A DNA stretch of 13,973 nucleotides from assembly GCA_964574395.1 (NCBI GenBank), contig CAZNNL010000048.1, positions 1-13,973 on the forward strand. The letters are read 5' to 3'. The position numbers and the translations under genes were made by a program. Each line of letters starts with the position of its first letter. The first letter of the stretch is position 1. The notes beneath the pieces were generated by a model. That model was not told the origin of the DNA. It worked only from the letters and a program-made list of their open reading frames with translations, and ran no database searches. Shown here in pieces: positions 6,476 through 12,175 of the stretch. The stretch is from JAXGQD01 sp964574395. GTDB taxonomy: Bacteria; Bacillota; Clostridia; Saccharofermentanales; Fastidiosipilaceae.

Positions 6476-8335
6476 CTAGTGTGGCTTCTTTTTGCCACCA
6501 CGATATCCTAACAAACGTACCGCATTAATGATGACCAAGAGGACCGAGCCTTCGTGTACCAGCATGCCCAAAGACATGTTGACCGTCTTGAACAACACTC
6601 CCGACAAGAGGACCGCCACCACGACCAAAGCGAAGGCGATGTTCTGACGAATATTGTTGACAGTAGCACGACTCAGGCCAATGGCATAGGCTAGCTTGTG
6701 AATATCGGCGCTCATCAAAACGACATCGGCCGTTTCCATCGCCACATCCGTACCCACCCCGCCCATGGCAACTCCGAGATCGGCGGAAGCTAGGGCAGGG
6801 GCATCATTGACACCGTCACCAACCATCGCTACAGCACCATACTCCGAAGCCACTTGGCCCAGTACGCGCACTTTGTCTTCTGGCAAAAGTTCCGCATAAT
6901 ACGCATCCAAACCAACTTCAGTAGCCACAGCTTTGGCCGCACGTTCATTGTCGCCAGTCAGCATGACCAGTTTACGAATACCCTGTTCACGAAGTTCTTG
7001 CACCAACAACCCCGCATCGCTACGAATTGTGTCTGCAATTGAAATGATACCGTATAACGCAGTGCTTGTGCCGACAATCACCGCGGTTTGCCCTTTTTCT
7101 TCTTCGCTGCTGAGGTAATCCTCATAAGCACTTATGTCTACACCAAAATCTTCAAACAAACGACGATTGCCAATGGCGTAATCCTGGCCGTCCCACTTGA
7201 ATGTTAAGCCACGGCCGGCGATTAGTTCTGCTTCGGTAGGAGTTTCGTGAATCGGGCCGAGTTTTTGTTCGGCGGAGGCGATGATGGCTTTGCCCAGAGG
7301 ATGCTCGGAATAAGATTCACCAATCGCAGACAGACGCAGCAGTTCGTCTTCACTACCTTTGATTGTTTTGATGCGCGTCACGGCCGGCCTGCCTTCAGTC
7401 AAGGTACCCGTCTTATCAAAGGCAATCACCTTAACTTTGCCAAGTTTCTCCAGCATGTCGCCGCCCTTAATCAGGACGCCATTTTTCGCACCATTCCCAA
7501 TACCCGCAACAATCGAAACGGGAGTCGAAATCACGAGCGCACCGGGGCAAGAAATTACAAGCAGGGTCAACGCAAGCTCAATGTCACGCGTCACGATATA
7601 AATAATGCTGGCATAAACAATTATCGCAGGCGTATACCACCGCGAAAATTTCTCCAAAAACTTCTGGGTCTGCGCCTTCTTATCCTGCGCCTCTTCCACC
7701 ATCTCCAAAATTCTGGCAAAAGTCGTATCATCCCCCACGCGCTCCGCCTCAATCAAAAGATAACCTGACTCAATAATAGTCCCTGAAAAAACATGCTCAT
7801 CCACCACACGACTAACCGGAATCGATTCCCCCGTAATCGCCGCTTGATTAACATAAGCGCTACCTTCTCGCACTACCCCATCCACAGCAATCTTTTCACC
7901 AGGTTTAACCACCAAGAGATCGCCTTTAACTATCTCATCCGGCGAAACCATCTGTTCCACGCCATCCCGACGCACCCGCGCAATATCCGGCGCTAAGTCC
8001 ATCAGCGCTTTAATTGAAGAGCGCGTTTTCTCAATCGTCCTACTCTCCAAATAATCACCAAATGTGAAAAGAAAAGTGACAGCGGCCGCTTCCCAATATT
8101 CTCCAATCAGAATCGCACCAATCACCGCAATGGTAACCAGCGCGTCAATTCCGACGATTTTGTATTTGATGGCAGAAACTGCTTTCTTAAAAATCGAGGC
8201 CCCTGCCACCACGGTGGTAAGCAGCATGAGGATAATCGTTATGGTCGTGTATCCCATGCTTAATTTCAAGGCCCAGGATATTGCGGCCAATATACCCGCT
8301 ATCCAGACAATCTGTGTTTTTGTAAGTTTAAACAT
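6476..8335 (-). CDS. P1B-type heavy-metal-transporting ATPase without N-terminal HMA domain
   Basis: A 619-aa membrane pump that would export a transition metal ion using ATP. In order: N-terminal membrane helices (about 8-90), actuator loop TGES at 168-171, the helix-6 metal motif CPG at 263-265, phosphorylation site DKTGT at 307-311, the P1B SEHP at 343-346, TGDN at 460-463, GDGVNDAP at 506-513, and the last helix with HEGS at 594-597 followed by IINAVRLL. Two points are unusual: the helix-6 motif is CPG, not CPC or SPC, and the last helix carries HEGS, which resembles the P1B-4 group (Co, Zn or Fe(II) exporters) more than CadA-type pumps. There is no N-terminal metal-binding domain; a separate HMA protein is encoded upstream. 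AAGGAG lies 9 bases before the ATG. An FNR-like box sits about 90 bases upstream. The metal is not decided by the sequence. Confidence 0.93.
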   Translation of the reverse strand: MFKLTKTQIVWIAGILAAISWALKLSMGYTTITIILMLLTTVVAGASIFKKAVSAIKYKIVGIDALVTIAVIGAILIGEYWEAAAVTFLFTFGDYLESRTIEKTRSSIKALMDLAPDIARVRRDGVEQMVSPDEIVKGDLLVVKPGEKIAVDGVVREGSAYVNQAAITGESIPVSRVVDEHVFSGTIIESGYLLIEAERVGDDTTFARILEMVEEAQDKKAQTQKFLEKFSRWYTPAIIVYASIIYIVTRDIELALTLLVISCPGALVISTPVSIVAGIGNGAKNGVLIKGGDMLEKLGKVKVIAFDKTGTLTEGRPAVTRIKTIKGSEDELLRLSAIGESYSEHPLGKAIIASAEQKLGPIHETPTEAELIAGRGLTFKWDGQDYAIGNRRLFEDFGVDISAYEDYLSSEEEKGQTAVIVGTSTALYGIISIADTIRSDAGLLVQELREQGIRKLVMLTGDNERAAKAVATEVGLDAYYAELLPEDKVRVLGQVASEYGAVAMVGDGVNDAPALASADLGVAMGGVGTDVAMETADVVLMSADIHKLAYAIGLSRATVNNIRQNIAFALVVVAVLLSGVLFKTVNMSLGMLVHEGSVLLVIINAVRLLGYRGGKKKPH

Positions 8336-8386
8336 CTAAGCCCACTCCTTCTCTTATGCTCTTGGCAAAACGCTCCTTCACTTTCG

Positions 8387-8402
8387 AAGCTACCACTAGC
8401 TT
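8387..8402. promoter_or_regulatory. Perfect dyad in the ATPase leader
   Basis: AAGCTA-CCAC-TAGCTT forms a perfect 6-bp dyad with a 4-base loop, between the FNR-like box and the ATPase start. It could be an operator or a small leader hairpin. No T-run follows, so it is not a terminator. Confidence 0.35.
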
Positions 8403-8425
8403 AGGGCGGATTAGGCTCCTTCGCC

Positions 8426-8439
8426 TTGACCTAAATCAA
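8426..8439. promoter_or_regulatory. FNR-like box upstream of the metal ATPase
   Basis: TTGAC-CTAA-ATCAA, one base from the classical TTGAT-N4-ATCAA site. Its centre is about 97 bases before the ATPase start codon. It shares TTGACCTA and TCAA with the perfect palindrome at 8986-9001. The FNR-type recognition helix of the regulator at 5719-6405 makes that protein the best candidate to bind it. I see no clear -35/-10 pair, so activation or repression is open. Confidence 0.6.
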
Positions 8440-8508
8440 ATGTAGCGTCAGTGGTTCGAGCTCGGACAAAAATGACGGCGCATCAAACTAAACTTTTTCG
8501 GGTTTGGC

Positions 8509-8700
8509 AAAAAAGCAACTTGTACGCCGCTCACCCCCTCAAATCTCGCTTTACAGCAAATTTTTCGTCAAAAAAACAGCCTGTACGCCACTTTGGGCTT
8601 GCACAGGCTGCTTTTCTTTCGCACAACTTGCTTTTTTGTCAATTTTTCGAAGTATTTTAGCTAAAAACGGCTTCTCCCAGCGCACAGGCTGCTTTTTTGC
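8509..8700. repeat. Nested inverted copies of a ~16-bp A/T-run element
   Basis: This fills most of the gene-free gap between the ATPase leader and the HMA gene. Related elements of the form CAAAAAAGCAGCCTGT occur in both orientations. On the plus strand they read forward at about 8509-8524 and 8570-8584, and reversed at 8603-8615, 8623-8637 and 8682-8697. Each pair can fold into a hairpin bounded by an A-run or T-run, so several overlapping terminator-like structures are possible on either strand. I see no open frame with a start and ribosome binding site here. Confidence 0.65.
8570..8610 (-). terminator. Rho-independent terminator behind the HMA gene
   Basis: On the minus strand an 8-bp stem (CAGCCTGT with ACAGGCTG, arms at 8603-8610 and 8577-8584) is followed at once by seven T (8570-8576). 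It lies about 105 bases past the stop of the HMA gene and would end that transcript before the ATPase, which then needs its own promoter. Confidence 0.7.
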
Positions 8701-8714
8701 CAATTTTCTAGAAA

Positions 8715-8930
8715 TTATTTCTCAGACAAGACCTTATAACCAAGTTTTTCGATGGTCTCTTTAATTGTCGCAGAGTCCAGACTAGCTTCGTCATAGTCGA
8801 CTTTAACTCTTGAGCTGTTAAACAGCACTTCCGACTGATTAATGCCACTCGTCTTTTTCAAAGCCCCTTCGATTTTCGCAATACAGCTTGGGCAAGATAC
8901 GGTTTCTAATTGATATGTTGTTTTAGCCAT
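8715..8930 (-). CDS. Small heavy-metal-associated (HMA) domain protein, metallochaperone-like
   Basis: A 71-aa soluble protein that is a single HMA domain with the ferredoxin-like fold pattern. The metal site is SCPSC (C13, C16) after the first strand, and the domain ends with the usual IEKLGYKV strand. Such proteins carry Cu(I) or Zn(II)/Cd(II), often to a P1B ATPase. The proline in CPSC differs from the common MxCxxC of CopZ. AAGGAGGT lies 7 bases before the ATG. The ATPase downstream has no HMA domain of its own, so this may be its detached metal-binding domain; that is inference. Both genes are preceded by FNR-like boxes and are separated by a terminator, so co-expression would come from the shared regulator and not from one transcript. 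Confidence 0.9.
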   Translation of the reverse strand: MAKTTYQLETVSCPSCIAKIEGALKKTSGINQSEVLFNSSRVKVDYDEASLDSATIKETIEKLGYKVLSEK

Positions 8931-8949
8931 GGTGATGACCTCCTTCTTT

Positions 8950-8977
8950 ACTACACTCAGTGTAAACGGGAAGTCAA
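8950..8977 (-). promoter_or_regulatory. Candidate promoter for the HMA gene
   Basis: On the minus strand TTGACT (8972-8977) and TGTAGT (8950-8955) are 16 bases apart, just upstream of the AAGGAGGT site. The -35 is good and the -10 weak (4 of 6), as expected for a regulated promoter. The palindrome at 8986-9001 lies just upstream of the -35, a position that suits activation. Confidence 0.45.
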
Positions 8978-8985
8978 AGCACTTC

Positions 8986-9001
8986 TTTGACCTAGGTCAA
9001 A
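8986..9001. promoter_or_regulatory. Perfect 16-bp Crp/Fnr-type palindrome upstream of the HMA gene
   Basis: TTTGACCTAGGTCAAA is a perfect palindrome with FNR spacing (TTGAC-N4-GTCAA). It overlaps the stop codon of the flavoenzyme gene (8997-8999) and is centred about 63 bases before the HMA start codon. It closely resembles the box ahead of the ATPase. Likely binder: the regulator at 5719-6405 by its ExxSR helix; the regulator at 10510-11190 is the alternative. Confidence 0.7.
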
Positions 9002-10523
9002 TCCGCTCCAATTTTTCCGGAAGCCAAGCGACAACTTCATACAAGGAAGGGTGAGCTGTCATTGCTTCGCGTAAATTTCCAAGCGAATCGGCGATTGCCA
9101 AAGCTTTCTCAGGCTTATCATTAGCTGCGGCGCGCGCTGCCAGGCACATCTCGCTTGCCGGTAAGTCCTCATTGCGCACGGCAATAGAATGCGGTGCAGC
9201 ATTCAGCATATACGGAAAAGCCTGAATCAAAAGTGAGGCTTCTTCTCCAATCACATGCACACCAAGGATGCGACCGGTCTTGGCGTCTACCAGCATTTTG
9301 GCAAAACCATCCTCCACATCCCCTGCTTCCATACCCAACGCAAAACCCTTCGCATTCTCGGAATAGTGGCGCACACCCACAAGCAAGTCATAGCCTTGCT
9401 CACGCGCCTCTGCTTCACGGAGGCCCACGGAAGCGACCTCAGGGAAAGCGAAAGTGACGTGTGGGAGGAAGTCGTAATTTTGTCTGCGCCAGAGTTTTGG
9501 TTTCGTTTTACCATACAAATTATCTGCCAAAAGCTCGGCCTCATTATTGGCTTTATGACGATACGCCGCGACTCCAATAATATCGCCTAACGCAAACACC
9601 CCAGGCACGCCAGTCTCTAAACATTCATTTACTCGGATATTGCCTGCATCATCCAACTGCAGCCCTGCTTTATCAGCGCCTAAACCGCCAGTGCTCGCGA
9701 CCACACCTGAAGCCAATAGAATTTCTTCGCCCTGCACTTCAATCTCTTCGCCGGTTTCGCGGTTCTTAATCAACAAGCACTTCAAACCATCTTTCATGTA
9801 AGCCTTGAGACTGTCTTGCTTAAAATGCATCTGTATGCCACGCTTGGAGAAGTTTTCTTGTAATTTGGCAGACATTTCTGGTTCTTCTTTTGGCAAAAGG
9901 CGCACATTACGCTGGACCAACTCAATCTTTGTACCAAACGCATTAAACATATGGGCAAATTCGCAGCCTATCGCACCACCACCCACAATGATCAAGCTTT
10001 TATAAGGTGCTTTGGGATACTTATCCCCGTAGAAGCTACGCGAACTTACATAGCCAATCTCTTCTAGCCCTGGCACTTCGGGAACGCGACAGCTGGCGCC
10101 CGCCGCTACGACGATATTTTCGGCGGTCAGCGTTTCGATAAGTTCGCCGCTGTCGTTGTATACTGCCAGTTCTTTTTCTGCTGTAAACACGGCTTTGCCG
10201 TGGTAAAGTGCTACATCACGCTCTTTGTAGTATGCTTCGAGGTCCTGGTTTTGGTTTATCTGTGCCCAAGTTCTCTCGCTTAATTTTTTCCAGTTAATTT
10301 TTGGTGTTTGTGCGTCGATGCCAATGCGCTCCCAGCTTTGGCTTTGAACCAGCATGTTTGCGGCTGTCACCATAACTTTGGTGGGTATGCAGCCATGGTT
10401 AAGGCAGGTGCCGCCCCAGCGGTCTTTTTCTATCATGGCACAAGATTTTCCTGCAGCTAGAGCGGCATCCACCACGATGGTAGATCCCCCGCTGCCGATG
10501 ACAATCAAATCAAATTTCTTCAT
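8997..10523 (-). CDS. Dihydrolipoamide dehydrogenase-like FAD/NAD(P) disulfide oxidoreductase
   Basis: A 508-aa class I flavoprotein disulfide reductase. The FAD-binding motif is IGSGGST at 9-15, the redox-active pair is C40/C45 in GGTCLNHGCIPTK, the NAD(P) motif is VGGGAIG in the middle, and near the C-terminus is HPSLYE, matching the catalytic His-Glu pair of dihydrolipoyl dehydrogenases (HPTxSE). It lacks the N-terminal HMA domain and C-terminal Cys pair of mercuric reductase. No 2-oxoacid dehydrogenase E1/E2 genes are present, so a stand-alone redox role or an unlinked partner is likely. I chose the ATG at 10523, with AAGGA about 8 bases upstream. It overlaps the end of the Crp/Fnr gene by 14 bases, so the two are translationally coupled and functionally linked. 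The exact substrate is open. Confidence 0.88.
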   Translation of the reverse strand: MKKFDLIVIGSGGSTIVVDAALAAGKSCAMIEKDRWGGTCLNHGCIPTKVMVTAANMLVQSQSWERIGIDAQTPKINWKKLSERTWAQINQNQDLEAYYKERDVALYHGKAVFTAEKELAVYNDSGELIETLTAENIVVAAGASCRVPEVPGLEEIGYVSSRSFYGDKYPKAPYKSLIIVGGGAIGCEFAHMFNAFGTKIELVQRNVRLLPKEEPEMSAKLQENFSKRGIQMHFKQDSLKAYMKDGLKCLLIKNRETGEEIEVQGEEILLASGVVASTGGLGADKAGLQLDDAGNIRVNECLETGVPGVFALGDIIGVAAYRHKANNEAELLADNLYGKTKPKLWRRQNYDFLPHVTFAFPEVASVGLREAEAREQGYDLLVGVRHYSENAKGFALGMEAGDVEDGFAKMLVDAKTGRILGVHVIGEEASLLIQAFPYMLNAAPHSIAVRNEDLPASEMCLAARAAANDKPEKALAIADSLGNLREAMTAHPSLYEVVAWLPEKLERI

Positions 10524-11190
10524 TACTGTTTTCCTTATTTTGATAATAGTCGTTGAGCTTTTCACGCTCTAAAATGCGCAAGCGGCCACGTTTGGTTTCT
10601 ATTAAACCTTTAGCGGCATAAGTCTTGAGCATGTTGGTAATGTTGGGTCTAGTGGTACCGACGATGCCAGATAATTCTTCGTGTGTAACGTAATACCATT
10701 TTTGCCGACCTTGTGCTTCAATTCCGTAAAGCTCTAAAGTCAGTAATATCCTGGCTAAACGTGTGGGGACTTGATGGCAGGTTAAGGCGAAGCTCTGCCC
10801 CGAAGCTTGTACCAATTTTTTACTTATATGCTCCATAAGAAAGTAGGCTACTTGTGGATCTACGAAAAACAATTCGCGGATTTTTTGTGGAGAAACGCGG
10901 ACCGCATAGGTTTCAACGAGCGCTTCTGCAGAACAAATATTGTCCCAGCCATTAAACGCTGCGACTTCTCCGATGATTGAATTATCTCTAAACAAGGTAA
11001 AGATTACTTCAGAGCCATTTTCATCATCAATGAAATTTTTTACTTTACCATTGATGATGTAATACAGACTATCACTGGGTGTGCCTTTTTGGTATATGGG
11101 CTCTTTTGCCTTAAATGAAACCGGGACACCATAGCGTGTCAATGCTTGATAAAACTTTTCTTGTGACGGTTTTCTTGAATAATCCAGCAT
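10510..11190 (-). CDS. Crp/Fnr-family transcriptional regulator
   Basis: A 226-aa regulator with a cyclic-nucleotide-binding-like barrel (about 15-110), a dimer helix (about 112-135) and a C-terminal Crp-type winged helix (about 142-210) with recognition helix TTRPNITNMLKT. It lacks the ExxSR residues of FNR, so its DNA site should differ from that of the other Crp/Fnr protein in this window. Cysteines C86 and C138 are present but no FNR-like iron-sulfur cluster motif is seen. The ATG at 11190 has AAGGAGGT 7 bases upstream. It heads an operon with the disulfide reductase gene (14-base overlap) and probably controls it. The effector is unknown. Confidence 0.92.
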   Translation of the reverse strand: MLDYSRKPSQEKFYQALTRYGVPVSFKAKEPIYQKGTPSDSLYYIINGKVKNFIDDENGSEVIFTLFRDNSIIGEVAAFNGWDNICSAEALVETYAVRVSPQKIRELFFVDPQVAYFLMEHISKKLVQASGQSFALTCHQVPTRLARILLTLELYGIEAQGRQKWYYVTHEELSGIVGTTRPNITNMLKTYAAKGLIETKRGRLRILEREKLNDYYQNKENSNEEI

Positions 11191-11249
11191 TTCCCTACCT
11201 CCTTTTTAAGCTACCTCTAATTATGTTGACTATGCCAAAAAAGTAAAGA

Positions 11250-11681
11250 GCCAGCCGTCCCGGTGGCATTTACTGTGAATCAGCCCGTAACTTCAGCTTT
11301 GGCGAACCCTATCCCGAGCTGCAAAAAGCCTGGGACGTAGCAGCACAAGCTCAACAATTAACCGCCGATTTACTCACACCTGGACGCCAAGCGACCGAAA
11401 TCGTAGCGAGCTACAATAAGTTTGTTGTAGAAAGAGGCTACAATCCCGAAGGCCGCTTATGTGGTCACTCACAAGGATACGACCTTATCGAAAGACCCGC
11501 TTTCATGGGAACACACCCCTTTGGAGATGAGAACATGGAAATTAGAGCAGGGATGAACATTTCCCTTCATCCTTACTTTGTTGACGATGTTCAAACCGTA
11601 TATATCAATGACAACTACTACGTAACAGAACACGGAGCAGAAAAGATACACAAGACTCCGCCCGAAATCATTATTCTGTAG
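11250..11681 (+). pseudogene. 5'-truncated M24-family metallopeptidase (Xaa-Pro peptidase/creatinase-like) remnant
   Basis: The frame is open for about 144 codons before TAG at 11679, after an in-frame TAA at 11244. It reads as the C-terminal part of a pita-bread M24 protein: YCESARNFSFGEPYPEL, then a helix ending in LLTPGRQATEI, then GHSQGYDLIERPAF (metal-ligand His at codon 11466), MEIRAGMNISLHPYF, and VTEHGAEKI (ligand Glu at 11640). The N-terminal domain and the first Asp-ligand region are missing. The first ATG in frame is at 11505, too late for the fold, and no ribosome binding site precedes the frame. The break lies about 50 bases upstream of the divergent Crp/Fnr gene. One usual ligand Glu (EP) is His in LHP; this could be an atypical subfamily or later decay. 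It is almost surely not functional. Confidence 0.8.
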
Positions 11682-11820
11682 TTTTGCCATTGGGTTGCAG
11701 ATTTTATTACCCCCTTTAGCCATAGTTCTGCATCATCCTTTGGATTTAGCAATTTGTTACCCCCTTTAGCCATAGTTCTGCATCATCCTTTGGATTTAGC
11801 AATTTGTTACCCCCTTTAGC
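11682..11820. repeat. 50-bp tandem direct repeat, two perfect copies plus partials
   Basis: Copies at 11707-11756 and 11757-11806 are identical. A further 14 bases at 11807-11820 begin a third, and a degenerate piece at 11682-11706 resembles the end of a copy. Each unit starts TTACCCCCTTTAGCC and contains a short ATCC-TTT-GGAT dyad. The array begins directly after the stop codon of the peptidase remnant. No coding frame or known element is recognised. Perfect identity implies a recent or actively homogenised duplication. Confidence 0.93.
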
Positions 11821-11839
11821 CTCCTAGGCTACGATACAT

Positions 11840-11880
11840 AAAGGCTGCCTCGAACTTTGGTTCTTGGCAGCCTTTAGTTT
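11840..11880 (+). terminator. Perfect hairpin with T-rich tail, terminator candidate
   Basis: AAAGGCTGCC (11840-11849) pairs perfectly with GGCAGCCTTT (11866-11875). An inner GAAC-TTTG-GTTC stem extends the fold. The plus-strand tail TTTAGTTTT is T-rich; on the minus strand the tail is weaker but present. It would end plus-strand transcripts from the peptidase remnant and perhaps also minus-strand transcripts from citF, which has no other strong terminator nearby. Confidence 0.7.
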
Positions 11881-11893
11881 TGGCGTGTGTTTG

Positions 11894-11951
11894 CTTGGGT
11901 TGGCTTGGCTTGGGTTGGCTTGGCTTGGGTTGGCTTGGATTGGGTTGGCTT
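11894..11951. repeat. 15-bp G/T-rich tandem repeat, about 3.9 copies
   Basis: Units of CTTGGGTTGGCTTGG start at 11894, 11909 and 11924, and a diverged partial starts at 11939. The plus strand is almost purely G and T with regularly spaced GG and GGG runs, so two-tetrad G-quadruplexes are possible. Read on the minus strand the unit encodes a Pro-Ser-Gln-Pro-Lys repeat. It is a simple repeat likely to vary in copy number. Confidence 0.9.
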
Positions 11952-11961
11952 TTAGGCATTC

Positions 11962-12123
11962 TTTCGTAGCAAATAATCCGCTGTATCAAGGTGGTGTTTG
12001 ATGCGGCGTCATTTTTGCTATTTCTTTTGGCTTTTGGCGCGATTTCGTAGCAAATATTCCGCTGTATCAAGGTGGTGTTTGATGCAGCGTCATTTTTGCT
12101 ATTTCTTTTGGCTTTAGGCGCTA
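11962..12123. repeat. 81-bp tandem repeat, two copies
   Basis: Copies at about 11962-12042 and 12043-12123 differ at only a few positions (for example AATAATCC against AATATTCC, and GCGGCG against GCAGCG). A short related piece, GGCTTTTAGGC, precedes the first copy. The unit is 27 codons and both copies stay open on the minus strand in the same frame as citF. No family is recognised. With the 50- and 15-bp arrays it fills the roughly 490-bp gene-free stretch between the peptidase remnant and citF. Confidence 0.88.
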
Positions 12124-12175
12124 CTGCTATACGACAACTTTTGGAGAGCCCTAACCCAAAACCATAAAATGGGAA

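Noticed and set aside
7247..7768. 173-codon plus-strand open frame
   Set aside because: It lies entirely opposite the P-type ATPase gene, whose motifs are all intact, and it has no family features of its own.
11226..11239. TTGAC-N-CCAA-type sequence upstream of the Crp/Fnr gene at 10510-11190 as a third FNR-like box
   Set aside because: Only the left half-site matches. The right half is wrong in sequence and spacing.
11816..12070. Independent small gene on the minus strand
   Set aside because: It would start at TTG inside an 81-bp repeat with no ribosome binding site and is made of tandem repeats. It is treated as the open tail after citF instead.
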